64,000 nucleotides of DNA. Origin: Pedobacter sp. SYP-B3415. GTDB taxonomy: Bacteria; Bacteroidota; Bacteroidia; Sphingobacteriales; Sphingobacteriaceae. The notes below the pieces were generated by a model that worked only from the letters and a program-made list of their open reading frames with translations, did not search any database and was not told the origin of the DNA. The stretch spans positions 62,001-126,000 of the forward strand of contig NZ_RXNQ01000003.1 in NCBI RefSeq assembly GCF_004138205.1, read 5' to 3'. Both the position numbers and the translations under genes were made by a program. Below are positions 34,692-42,980 of this stretch, one piece after another (positions within the stretch are counted from its first letter, which is position 1; every line of letters starts with the position of its first letter).

Positions 34692-35231
34692 ATGAAAAAA
34701 GTTATCTATGCGCTGGTCCTGCCGCTGGCTGCGGTTGGCGGACTCGTATTTGCTCACCAGGAAATCAGTTCTGAAACTCCGACAAATGTGCATTCAAAGT
34801 TATCTGCTGCAGAACGGAAAGAAGCTATGGAAAGATGGGAACGTAGTCCGGACGGGATTAGTTACAAAAAATGGGAAGCCTCTTTCAAAGGTAAAAATGT
34901 CTATGCAAGTGAGGCAAAAATCAGAAAGAACATCAATGCATTCACCAATATGGAGGCTGTTGTGTCTTCTCTGTCTCTTCCGCCACATTCACGGTTGGGT
35001 TTCGGATTGATGGTAAAAATTAATGGTGTCGATTATATTCTAAGCTTTGGGCAGGAAGAGGCTGACGAATTCAGGGATTTGCATGATCTGAAAGTTAACG
35101 ACAAAATCACCATAAGAAGCCATAGTGTTTCGCATGCGCCCAAATATCTGTATCCGATCGTATCAGGCGATTATGTAGAACGGGATGGAGAAATAATTTA
35201 TAAACGTGCACCGCGCAAAGGTGGGTGCTAA
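34692..35231 (+). CDS. Secreted hypothetical protein
   Basis: 179 aa with a signal peptide (MKKVIYALVLPLAAVGGLVFAHQ). The mature part has a charged helical segment (AAERKEAMERWERSPDGISYKKWEASFKG) and a beta-rich domain (GFGLMVKINGVDYILSFGQ, KVNDKITIRSHSVSHAPKYLYPIVSGDYVERDG). The KVNDKITIRS stretch resembles an OB/SH3-like fold. No family was recognised. It is divergent from the membrane-anchored regulator, 102 bases away. Confidence 0.7.
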   Translation: MKKVIYALVLPLAAVGGLVFAHQEISSETPTNVHSKLSAAERKEAMERWERSPDGISYKKWEASFKGKNVYASEAKIRKNINAFTNMEAVVSSLSLPPHSRLGFGLMVKINGVDYILSFGQEEADEFRDLHDLKVNDKITIRSHSVSHAPKYLYPIVSGDYVERDGEIIYKRAPRKGGC

Positions 35232-35335
35232 ACGAAGTTACCGGCCGTTCTCAGACTCTGTTGCTGCGTTAAGGAAAGGGCCTTTTAAAGTTTTTTCTGA
35301 TGCCGGTATCCTGATTCGTACCAAAAAGTTTTTTT

Positions 35336-35375
35336 ACAAAAGCCGTTTCCTGGCCGGAAAGGGCTTTTGTCTTTC
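35336..35375 (+). terminator. Long hairpin terminator
   Basis: ACAAAAGCC-g-TTTCC (35336-35350), loop TGGCC, GGAAA-g-GGCTTTTGT (35356-35370), then CTTTC. It has a 14-pair stem with one mismatch. It lies about 105 bases after the secreted protein gene. Confidence 0.7.
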
Positions 35376-35597
35376 ACTTGTGGTCCCCATGCTACCACAT
35401 AACATGTATAGAAAAGCGATACAGAATGGTCTTAAGTTGCAACGGCTTGATCTGTTTTAAAATTCAACGGGCAATAAGAATGTTAACGTAAATACATCAA
35501 CATCTCAATATGTATCCGATGTTCGCGACCCATAAACTTCATATTCCCCTTGCTGCAATGCAACGGATTCTTATTTTTGAGATTCAAACCAGATATC

Positions 35598-36050
35598 ATG
35601 ACCAAGCTCATCAGAACGAATGCCGAAAATCCTGAATTCCGTTTCCTTATCGCCCTTCTCGATCAGTACCTGCACCAACAGGACGGCGATGAGCATGCTT
35701 ATTATTCACAATTCAACTCTATTGCGGGCATCAAACACGTCGTACTGGCTTATGCAGATGATAAAGCTGTAGGATGCGGCGCTTTCAAACCTTTTGATGA
35801 GCAACGTATCGAAATTAAACGCATGTATGTATTGCCTGAATACCGCGGCAAGGGCGTTGCAACAGCCATGCTCAAAGAACTCGAGGCCTGGGCCGTCGAA
35901 GAAGGTCGTACGAAGGCTGTACTCGAAACCGGCAAAAGACAGCCGGAAGCCATAGCGCTTTACCACAAAGTCGGTTACACCGATATTCCGAATTTTGGCC
36001 AGTATGAAGGCGTTGAAAACAGCGTTTGTATGGCAAGGGACCTGCAATAA
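35598..36050 (+). CDS. GNAT family N-acetyltransferase
   Basis: 150 aa from MTKLIRTNAENPEF at 35598. The acetyl-CoA site is VLPEYRGKGVATAMLKELEAWA (about residues 78-99), preceded by GCGAFKPFDEQRIEIKRMYV and followed by LETGKRQPEAIALYHKVGY. It is of the Acetyltransf_1 type, with unknown substrate. It is a single gene. Confidence 0.93.
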   Translation: MTKLIRTNAENPEFRFLIALLDQYLHQQDGDEHAYYSQFNSIAGIKHVVLAYADDKAVGCGAFKPFDEQRIEIKRMYVLPEYRGKGVATAMLKELEAWAVEEGRTKAVLETGKRQPEAIALYHKVGYTDIPNFGQYEGVENSVCMARDLQ

Positions 36051-36116
36051 GCTGCATTTCATAGACCAGTAAGGGTTTCCCCGCTTCTATTTTTTCTCAA
36101 TGTCGGATTTTTACTA

Positions 36117-36145
36117 TTTGTTTTGGTTTGGCCGGAATAATTTTG
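36117..36145 (+). promoter_or_regulatory. Bacteroidota-type promoter
   Basis: TTTG (36117-36120), 17-base gap, TAATTTTG (36138-36145), an exact TAnnTTTG. It would start transcription near 36152, about 12 bases before the small open frame at 36164 and 250 bases before the lipoprotein gene at 36405. Confidence 0.65.
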
Positions 36146-36163
36146 CGGCATATCTATCAAACC

Positions 36164-36289
36164 ATGAAAAACAAGTGCTTAAACAAAAATCTTTTCGCTC
36201 CTCCGGACCATAAGTCTGCAAATAGCGAGGCCAGTCATCCCAAAACTATCAATTGTTCTTATAGCGGAGCAGGTAGTTCCGGCCGCTAA
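36164..36289 (+). CDS. Possible small peptide gene
   Basis: 41 codons from ATG 36164 to TAA (MKNKCLNKNLFAPPDHKS to CSYSGAGSSGR), placed right behind a consensus promoter. It contains two Cys and a Gly/Ser-rich tail. It could be a short leader peptide or an unprocessed small protein. No modifying enzyme is nearby, so a ribosomally made natural product is not supported. Low certainty that it is translated. Confidence 0.35.
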   Translation: MKNKCLNKNLFAPPDHKSANSEASHPKTINCSYSGAGSSGR

Positions 36290-36324
36290 AACGGCGCCAT
36301 TATTCAGCATTTTTTAGACCCCCG

Positions 36325-36363
36325 CACAAGACAGGGCTATTGCCTGGCAATAGCCCACTTGTG
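36325..36363. repeat. Large perfect hairpin upstream of a lipoprotein gene
   Basis: GGGCTATTGC (36334-36343), loop CTG, GCAATAGCCC (36347-36356). Outer arms CACAAG (36325-36330) and CTTGTG (36358-36363) also pair. There is no T run after it. It ends 41 bases before the ATG at 36405, inside the presumed leader of that gene. Confidence 0.6.
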
Positions 36364-36404
36364 TAAATATCCTCCCGGCATGCGCCGGTCATCCCTCAAA
36401 TTCC

Positions 36405-36800
36405 ATGAAAATACGTTTGATCTTTTTGCTGGTGCTGGTAACCCTGGGGCCGGCCTGCAAAAAGGAGCCCCGGCAGTCAGACTACGCCGGCACATGGGTG
36501 GTAAATGAAGTAGAGATTTATAATCCACCATCTACCACTCCTTACCCTTCTACACAGGGCGAACATGGTACCATTACCGTCAGCTTCGCAGGGATGACTG
36601 AAGCCGTCCTTCAACTCCGCCTGTACGACCAAACCAATACCTTAAGGATCGATGAATCTTATCAGGCAGTTTATGGAAAGGATGAAGACGGCGATCCTTA
36701 TTTCAAAGCCGAAGGCACAGGTGAGGTTCTTGCTTATGTTTTTGACAAGGAAATGGACTTTTATGGCATTACCGGCGCCAGGATAGCGGCAAAAAAATAG
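36405..36800 (+). CDS. Hypothetical lipoprotein
   Basis: 131 aa. A signal peptide ends in the lipobox LGPAC near residue 18. The mature domain opens with SDYAGTWVVNEVEIYNP and alternates strands (TITVSFAGMTEAVLQLRLYD, GTGEVLAYVFDKEMDFYGITG), like small lipocalin-type envelope proteins. Its function is unknown. The leader contains a large hairpin. Confidence 0.7.
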   Translation: MKIRLIFLLVLVTLGPACKKEPRQSDYAGTWVVNEVEIYNPPSTTPYPSTQGEHGTITVSFAGMTEAVLQLRLYDQTNTLRIDESYQAVYGKDEDGDPYFKAEGTGEVLAYVFDKEMDFYGITGARIAAKK

Positions 36801-36884
36801 CCAATCCGCCAGCGTAGCTACAACGCTCCAGACACCCCGGCCACTTGATGCCCCATGGCTTCATTGCACATTATCTAAAATCAT

Positions 36885-37532
36885 ATGAAAAACAATTTAA
36901 GAACAACAATTATTCTTTTTTCGGCGCTGCTTGCCCTGGGTTCATGCAAGAAAAAAGACGCTAGTCCTGACGAAGACGGACTGGTGCTTAACGAAGACTT
37001 CGGTTCGGGTACCTCCTCCTTTATAACCACAAACAGCCACACAAAGATTGAGGATGGACACCTGGTTATTAGTTATGCCACTTCTTCGGTAGGTATCGTA
37101 GATGCGATTTCCTCCAGGAACGCATTTGCTGAGACAGATACACAGCAGTCGGCCGAAGTTTCATTCCAGCACACAGAAGGCCATTCATACGATCAGGCCA
37201 GTCTATACTTTGGCATTACCGGTCAGAATTTTTTCAGCTTTAGTATCGGCAGCCGTGAGTTTCGCATTCACTCCAGAATAAACGGCGAAGCACGGAACGT
37301 CGTAGGCTGGACGGCAAGCAGTGCGATCAAAGGAGCAATGAATGAGGTCAATAAACTTAAGATTACTTTAGCCGGTGAAAAGCTGAAATTTTTTATAAAC
37401 GGAACCGTCGTTGCCAATGTAAATGCACCTGGTTGGAAAACACTCGATCGGCTTGGACTAAGTATTGGAAAACTCGGATCGGCTGATCGCACCACCTATA
37501 AAGTAGATTACATCAAATGCTGGAATAAATAA
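36885..37532 (+). CDS. Hypothetical lipoprotein with LamG-like fold
   Basis: 215 aa. The lipobox LGSCKKK puts the Cys near residue 21. The mature part looks like a concanavalin/LamG jelly roll: LNEDFGSGTSSFITTNSHTKIEDGHLVISY, ASLYFGITGQNFFSFSIG, then NKLKITLAGEKLKFFINGTVVANVN and a C-terminal YKVDYIKCW. It is a probable surface protein binding or acting on a glycan. It is followed by a GC-rich terminator. Confidence 0.7.
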   Translation: MKNNLRTTIILFSALLALGSCKKKDASPDEDGLVLNEDFGSGTSSFITTNSHTKIEDGHLVISYATSSVGIVDAISSRNAFAETDTQQSAEVSFQHTEGHSYDQASLYFGITGQNFFSFSIGSREFRIHSRINGEARNVVGWTASSAIKGAMNEVNKLKITLAGEKLKFFINGTVVANVNAPGWKTLDRLGLSIGKLGSADRTTYKVDYIKCWNK

Positions 37533-37538
37533 TAGACA

Positions 37539-37570
37539 GGCCCCGGGACGATCACCGGGGCCATCTGTTT
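37539..37570 (+). terminator. Terminator after the LamG-like lipoprotein
   Basis: GGCCCCGG (37539-37546), eight-base loop, CCGGGGCC (37555-37562), then ATCTGTTT. The stem is strong, the T run modest. Confidence 0.7.
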
Positions 37571-37587
37571 GATTCTGTTTAATCGCA

Positions 37588-37800
37588 TCAACCCGGAAAG
37601 TGTTCGCAGGCGTAGCCGAAAACATTCATTTCTCCTTCAATGCTTTTGCAGCATATACCTTCCCCCTGAACGCGCAAAATGCGGTCACAATCTTCGAGAT
37701 CAAAATTTGCACGAAGCCCCGGGAACTGCCGCTCCAGCAGCAGCACAATCAATCTTGCCTGTTTCTTTTTCTTTACGTTGGTCTTGAATACTTCAACCAT
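37588..37800 (-). CDS. Small conserved protein, HMA-like fold suspected
   Basis: 70 aa from MVEVFKTNVKKKKQARLIV at 37800. The pattern MVEVFKTNV...ANFDLEDCDRILRV is one I associate with a small conserved protein in Bacteroidota, with a beta-alpha-beta ferredoxin-like (heavy-metal-associated-like) shape. Two adjacent Cys (GICCKS) follow. Biological role is unknown. The longer frame to 37884 is unlikely because this start matches the conserved N-terminus. Confidence 0.7.
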   Translation of the reverse strand: MVEVFKTNVKKKKQARLIVLLLERQFPGLRANFDLEDCDRILRVQGEGICCKSIEGEMNVFGYACEHFPG

Positions 37801-38178
37801 GTATCCTGTATTTATCGCTTCATAAAAGCGTTGTCTAGCCTGCCGCTGCTCTCCGCACAACAGGTCAGCAGACCCGGGATACAACGCGGCGCCAGGTCTG
37901 TACGTCAGATTCGTCTCAAAGCTGTATCAGAAGCACGCCTGCCGGCAAAATTACCGGGCAATGACACTTAAAAATTGTAAAAAACCGACATCGTTTCAAA
38001 TAGTATCAAAGCTCATATCCCCCTCTAACAGGCTGTCAGCAGATTCCTGGACGTCAGCATGTGTTACCAGCCCTTTACAGGGAAAAATTTATCCCTGGCT
38101 GAATCTTTTTTCCCGTATTGCGACCGCCAGTGTTCCCGCTCACATTTGCAGCATCATTCACTCAAAAATCAAATCGAA
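37801..38178. other. Gene-free stretch
   Basis: No gene was recognised. A short hairpin CAGGGA...TCCCTG is present at 38078-38097, about 80 bases before the next gene. Nothing else with clear structure was seen. Confidence 0.4.
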
Positions 38179-39054
38179 ATGAGATCAGCAACAAAAAAAA
38201 TAACTGTGATTGGCCTGGGAAATATGGGAGCCGCAATAGCCAGGCTTTACCTTAACGATGGTTACCAGGTAACTGTCTGGAACCGAAACAAAGCTAAAGC
38301 ATCCGGACTTGTAGAGCTGGGCGCAACGCTCACCGAAACCCCGGAAGCTGCTATTGCCGCAAGCGCCGTAACCATCATCTGCGTATACGATTACAAAGCA
38401 AGCAGAGACATATTAAACCACGCGGCTGTGGGGGCCGTTCTTGAAGGCAAAACGCTTATTCAGCTGACCACCGGCAGTCCCGAAGATGCGCACATTGCAG
38501 AGCAATGGGTAACTGCACATGGTGCAGCATATCTGGACGGCGCCATTCAGGTGGCACCTGATCAGATGGCTCAGCCCGATACGACAATCTTGTTCTCAGG
38601 AAAAAGAGAAACCTTTGATGAACAGGCTAAATTACTTTCGGTGTTGGGCGGCGGCAATACTTACCTTGATGGCAACATCGGCGCGGCAGCAGTCATGGAT
38701 ATGGCAACATTATCTTATTTGTACGGTGCATATCTGGGTTTCCTGCAGGGCGTGCTGTTTGCCGAATCAGCCGGTCTTGACCTGACTGTCTATGCTGAGA
38801 TCGTTGCCCGGATGTCGGGAGGCGTCGGTCAGTTTCTGCAACACCAGGGAAAAGCAATTTCAGACAATAACTTCAGTGTAACGCAAAGTCCTATGGCTAT
38901 TTCTGTGGAAGCTGTAGACCGAATCGTTGATGCCGCCAGGACTGCCGGCTTAAACCCCGTTTTGCCAGAGTTAGCGGCAGGCCTGTTACATAAGGCTGCT
39001 GATGCAGGCTTCGGACATGAGGAACTTGCCGCCCTGATCAAGGTTTTGCGCTAG
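38179..39054 (+). CDS. NAD(P)-dependent imine-reductase-like oxidoreductase
   Basis: 291 aa from MRSATKKITVIGLGNMGAA at 38179; the 40 residues of open frame before it are not conserved-looking. Rossmann VIGLGNMGAAIARLYL, then WNRNKAKASGLVELGATL, KTLIQLTTGSPEDAHIAEQWV and the helical C-terminus VMDMATLSYLYGAYLGFLQGVLFAESAG. It has the same architecture as the gene at 28585. The substrate is unknown and no dedicated regulator is adjacent. Confidence 0.85.
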   Translation: MRSATKKITVIGLGNMGAAIARLYLNDGYQVTVWNRNKAKASGLVELGATLTETPEAAIAASAVTIICVYDYKASRDILNHAAVGAVLEGKTLIQLTTGSPEDAHIAEQWVTAHGAAYLDGAIQVAPDQMAQPDTTILFSGKRETFDEQAKLLSVLGGGNTYLDGNIGAAAVMDMATLSYLYGAYLGFLQGVLFAESAGLDLTVYAEIVARMSGGVGQFLQHQGKAISDNNFSVTQSPMAISVEAVDRIVDAARTAGLNPVLPELAAGLLHKAADAGFGHEELAALIKVLR

Positions 39055-39212
39055 CGCATGTCAACAAACACCAGAGAGAGGGAAGGCGAAAATCTTCCCT
39101 TTTTTAGTGTCAATACCCTGTCAGGCCCGGCAGGACTTGTCTTCATTTTCTGCCTTTCTGATATTTCTGTATCTTTCTGCGCTTTTTAACCCTCAACCGT
39201 TACAAGAACCGT

Positions 39213-39905
39213 ATGAAAATACTCCTTATCGAAGACGAACCCGGCCTGGTGTCGGTTGTTGTTCGCGGACTTACCGAACTCGGATTCGAGATCAGTGTGG
39301 CCGCCGACGGGATCACGGGTCTGGATATGGCGCTGAAACACCGGTTTGATCTGATCATTCTTGACCTGATGTTGCCGGGAATGAATGGAATAACCGTTTG
39401 CAAGGAAATTCGAAGCCAGAATACACAGGTTGGAATCCTGATGCTGACAGCACTGGGAACTACAGAAAACATTGTCACAGGGCTGGACGCCGGGGCCGAT
39501 GACTACCTCGTAAAACCTTTTAAGTTTTCTGAACTTGAAGCGCGGATCCGCAGTCTGAGCCGCCGCCTCGCCGGTGTGCAAAGCAGCAGTAAAAAGCTTT
39601 CGCTCGGCGGCCTGGAAGTCGACCTGAATTCAAAAACAGCGAAACGAAACGGCAAGTCGATATCGCTGACGGCAACCGAATACCGTTTGCTTGAATACTT
39701 CATGACAAACCAGAATAAAGTGCTCAGCCGGATCGAGATCCTTGAAAACGTGTGGGACATTGATTTTAATATGGGAACAAACGTGGTCGATGTATATATA
39801 AATTATCTGCGCAAAAAGGTCGACACCGGTTACCCGGTCAAACTGATCCATACCGTATTCGGCATGGGTTACATCTTCAAAGCAGAACAACCGGATGAAG
39901 TTTAA
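39213..39905 (+). CDS. OmpR family response regulator
   Basis: 230 aa. The receiver domain has the acidic pair LLIEDEPG (residues 4-11), phospho-Asp in LIILDLMLPGMNG (about residue 51), Thr in MLTALG and Lys in DYLVKPFKF. The OmpR-type winged helix follows (ISLTATEYRLLEYFMTNQNKVLSRIEILENVW, HTVFGMGYIFK). It overlaps the sensor kinase gene by 11 bases and forms a two-component system with it. Confidence 0.96.
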   Translation: MKILLIEDEPGLVSVVVRGLTELGFEISVAADGITGLDMALKHRFDLIILDLMLPGMNGITVCKEIRSQNTQVGILMLTALGTTENIVTGLDAGADDYLVKPFKFSELEARIRSLSRRLAGVQSSSKKLSLGGLEVDLNSKTAKRNGKSISLTATEYRLLEYFMTNQNKVLSRIEILENVWDIDFNMGTNVVDVYINYLRKKVDTGYPVKLIHTVFGMGYIFKAEQPDEV

Positions 39906-41256
39906 AACCAAGATCACCCTTCTCTTCTTTTCGATGTCTGTGATTGGCCTTGTGGTTCTGAACGCAGCCATCTTTTATTTCGTTGCAGAATTCAACTTTG
40001 AAGATTTTTTCAAAAGACTCGAAGCGCGTGTGAATATCGCAGCCGAGCTGCGCATATCGCCAGATGCGCGTGCTGCCGCAACACAACAGGTGCGCAACAG
40101 GTATCTCGAGAAACTGGCAGACGAGAAGGACTATGTTATCCAACTCGATTCAAACGGAAAACTCCCCGCGCAGAGACAGCCTGACCTTCCTGCCGCATTT
40201 TATAATTCGATCCTGAAAAACACCCGTGCACGTTATGTAGAGGATAATCGTTTTTATTGCGGCCGCCTCTTTTTAAAGAATGGCAATAAATACATCGTTA
40301 TTGTGGGCGCCTCAGATCCCTACGGCTTCAAAGAGGTCGAACAGCTTCGTAAAATTCTGATTATAGGTTTTGTGATCTCCCTCGTGCTTGTCTACGTCAT
40401 CGCACAGATCTTTTCGCATTACACGATCAATCCGCTGAGAAACATGATCAAAGGGGTGCGCAATCTTACAGCGAACAACCTGCACATGCGGCTCGAGGAA
40501 AAAAAGGGCAGTGATGAGATTGCGGAGCTGACCCAGACGTTTAACAATATGCTGATCCGCCTGGAAACTGCATTCGAAACGCAAAACAATTTTGTAAGCA
40601 ATGCTTCGCACGAGCTGCGCACCCCCCTATCTATCGTTACCAGCGAAACCGAATTGCTGCTTTCGAGAAAAGATCTTTCAGACGAGGCCAGGGTATCGGC
40701 AACCAATATCCTGAATGAAGCTGAAAAACTTAAACATATTCTAACCAGCCTGCTCGGTCTTGCCCAGACCGGCTTTGACGGCAAAAAACAGGACTGGCAA
40801 AAGATACGTATTGATGAGCTGCTCTGGCAGGTAATCGACCATGCAAAAAAGATTGCCCCCGAAAGCAATATTCAGGTAGATACGGCAAGCATGCCTGATG
40901 ATGAATCGCGGCTGTATACAGAAGGCAACGTAAATCTTTTACAGCTGGCGCTGAGTAACATTGTGCTGAATGCCTGCAAGTATTCAAATTATGCCGAAGT
41001 AGCTATCAGCATTGCGGAGCGCAACAACTGGATCAGCGTTACAGTAGCAGATAAAGGAATCGGTATTCCTGCGGGCGAGCAGCAGTTCATCTTTGACCCG
41101 TTTTTCCGCGCGTCAAATACAAACAAGTTCGAGGGCTATGGCATCGGTCTTCCGCTTACGCTGAATATTATCCGCCTGCACAAAGGCTCGATCGGCATCA
41201 GTTCTGAAGAAAACATGGGCACTGAAATCCAGATTTTGCTGCCGCGACTCAGGTAG
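39895..41256 (+). CDS. Sensor histidine kinase
   Basis: 453 aa. TM1 lies near residues 8-28, a periplasmic sensor of about 125 residues follows, then TM2 near 160-180 and HAMP (SHYTINPLRNMIKGVRNLTANNLHMRL). The HisKA box FVSNASHELRTPLSIVTSE holds the phospho-His. The HATPase has N (NIVLNACKYS), G1 (DKGIGIP), F (FDPFFR) and G2 (GYGIGLPL) boxes. The stimulus is unknown. The universal-stress-like and bestrophin genes follow after about 210 bases. Confidence 0.95.
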   Translation: MKFKTKITLLFFSMSVIGLVVLNAAIFYFVAEFNFEDFFKRLEARVNIAAELRISPDARAAATQQVRNRYLEKLADEKDYVIQLDSNGKLPAQRQPDLPAAFYNSILKNTRARYVEDNRFYCGRLFLKNGNKYIVIVGASDPYGFKEVEQLRKILIIGFVISLVLVYVIAQIFSHYTINPLRNMIKGVRNLTANNLHMRLEEKKGSDEIAELTQTFNNMLIRLETAFETQNNFVSNASHELRTPLSIVTSETELLLSRKDLSDEARVSATNILNEAEKLKHILTSLLGLAQTGFDGKKQDWQKIRIDELLWQVIDHAKKIAPESNIQVDTASMPDDESRLYTEGNVNLLQLALSNIVLNACKYSNYAEVAISIAERNNWISVTVADKGIGIPAGEQQFIFDPFFRASNTNKFEGYGIGLPLTLNIIRLHKGSIGISSEENMGTEIQILLPRLR

Positions 41257-41470
41257 CAGGTCTTGCAAATAACCCAGTTCTTAATACTTCTCTAATACAT
41301 CTAAAAAACTCTCCGGAATAAACGGCGTTTCCTGGTGAGGTTAGCCATTTTTCACAAATCTTTAGAAGCTAAATTCTAATGCCATTTTAAAATTCGCTTT
41401 AATCGGTTTTAATAGCTGGGGTCTATTCTTGTATAAACAAATCGATGTTTAACATAAAACAGTTTTGATT

Positions 41471-41953
41471 ATGCAAACCGTACTCATTCCAACAGATTTT
41501 AACCAGGCAGCGCTCGTGTGTATTCCGAATATATGTCATCAGTTTCCCGGCCAGCGTCTGCGCTTCGTGTTTGTGCACCTGTTTAAGTTGTCTGAATCGA
41601 TCAGTGACCTGCTGATGCTTGCACGCAGAAACCGGGAATACGATTATGTAAGCGACGCCTTTTACGAAGAGTTAACCGCCCTTCAGAAACAGTTTATTCA
41701 AATTGACAGCATGCGAATCGACTTTTTTTACGGCAGTACGGTCAGTATGTTCAGAAATTTTCTTGAAACACATGAAGTTACGCACATCCTCGACCCTTCA
41801 GACTGCCGGTTAAGCATGCTGAATAAATCAAGCATTGATCCGGGACCACTCATGGCTCGCTGCGGGTTGCCCTTATTAACCCTGGTTGAGATGCCGGCTG
41901 CGAACACAGAAACGCATGATATCAAAAAAACCGAATTAGCTGAAGCTATTTAA
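41471..41953 (+). CDS. Universal stress protein-like protein
   Basis: 160 aa from MQTVLIPTDFNQAAL at 41471. The UspA-like opening TVLIPTDF and the strand RLRFVFVHLFKLSES fit a single Usp/HUP domain. The ATP-binding GxxGxxxxG loop is not obvious. It lies 11 bases before the bestrophin-like gene on the same strand, suggesting co-transcription. Confidence 0.7.
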   Translation: MQTVLIPTDFNQAALVCIPNICHQFPGQRLRFVFVHLFKLSESISDLLMLARRNREYDYVSDAFYEELTALQKQFIQIDSMRIDFFYGSTVSMFRNFLETHEVTHILDPSDCRLSMLNKSSIDPGPLMARCGLPLLTLVEMPAANTETHDIKKTELAEAI

Positions 41954-41964
41954 ACCGAACTACC

Positions 41965-42894
41965 ATGTTACTCAGAGAAAACATACCCGTCAAATATATC
42001 TTTGGCAAGATCCGCACCGAGATCATCATGGTTTCGGTGTATGCGATCCTGATTGCCATCGTTTATAATAATTTCCATTTTACAAGAATCTCGATACCAA
42101 TTGCGGTACCGACAATTCTTGGCACCGTTATCTCATTATTGCTCGCGTTCAAATCCAACCAGGCGTACGACCGCTGGTGGGAGGCACGCACGCTGTGGGG
42201 TGCTATTGTAAACGACTCGAGAACGCTGACCCGGCAGTTGCTTACCTTCATCGATACGCAGGGAAACGACGAGCAAAAACGCCTGTTCTGTCAGCGGATG
42301 GCCAAACGCCAGATTGCATGGTGTTACGCGCTTAGCCGGCACCTTCGTGGTGAAGATGCATTGCAGGGACTTGGCAGACATGTACGCCAGGAAGATATTG
42401 ATCATTGCAAACAATACCGAAATGTTCCTGTTGCTTTGCTCGAATTACAGGGTGCAGATCTGCGCAACGCCTACAAACTGGGCTGGATAAACGAATTTCA
42501 GCAGGTAGAAATTGACCGGACACTGACCCGTTTTTCAAACCAAATGGGCGGTTGTGAACGCATTAAGAATACCGTGTTCCCGGTAACCTACAGCATTTAT
42601 ATCCATTTCTCCCTGATCCTGTTTATTACGCTGCTTCCGTTCGGACTCATCGAATTCTTCGGACTGGCAGAAATACCGGTTGTGATCGCAATAGGCTGCA
42701 GTTTTTTCCTGATCGAAAAAATGGCCATTCATCTTCAGGATCCTTTTGAGAATAAGCCAACCGACACACCGACAACGACGATCTCTCAGACCATTGAGAG
42801 AGACATCCGCCAGATGCTGAAAGAAAACCAAATGGATGCCCCGCCGCAGGCGATCGGTGTCCAGAAACAATCGAAGGTCTTTTACATCATGTAA
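41965..42894 (+). CDS. Bestrophin-like anion channel (UPF0187)
   Basis: 309 aa. AVPTILGTVISLLLAFKSNQAYDRWWEARTLWGAIVNDSRTLTRQLLTF (about residues 47-95) is the bestrophin hallmark, containing the RWWEAR motif. Hydrophobic helices near 20-40, 50-66, 212-232 and 240-258 follow the family topology. Bacterial bestrophins form pentameric channels for anions or cations in the inner membrane. It is probably co-transcribed with the stress protein. Confidence 0.92.
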   Translation: MLLRENIPVKYIFGKIRTEIIMVSVYAILIAIVYNNFHFTRISIPIAVPTILGTVISLLLAFKSNQAYDRWWEARTLWGAIVNDSRTLTRQLLTFIDTQGNDEQKRLFCQRMAKRQIAWCYALSRHLRGEDALQGLGRHVRQEDIDHCKQYRNVPVALLELQGADLRNAYKLGWINEFQQVEIDRTLTRFSNQMGGCERIKNTVFPVTYSIYIHFSLILFITLLPFGLIEFFGLAEIPVVIAIGCSFFLIEKMAIHLQDPFENKPTDTPTTTISQTIERDIRQMLKENQMDAPPQAIGVQKQSKVFYIM

Positions 42895-42920
42895 AAAAAG
42901 ACCAGCGAAACACCTTACTT

Positions 42921-42980
42921 CCCGGTGCCCGCCTGCGATACTTCCTCGTTCCAGTTCGCAGCAGGTGCCGGGATTTCTTA
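42921..42980. terminator. Long hairpin between convergent genes
   Basis: CCCGGTGCC (42921-42929) pairs with GGTGCCGGG (42964-42972), allowing two G-T pairs. Inner CTGCGA (42933-42938) pairs with TCGCAG (42956-42961). ATTTCTTATTT follows. It sits between the bestrophin gene and the convergent hydrolase gene. Confidence 0.6.

Noticed and set aside
35206-35460. 84-aa plus-strand open frame after the secreted protein
   Set aside because: It overlaps the end of the real gene in another frame and runs through a terminator hairpin; no protein-like features.
36164-36289. RiPP precursor peptide
   Set aside because: The peptide has Cys and a Gly/Ser tail, but no maturation enzyme, transporter or protease lies nearby.
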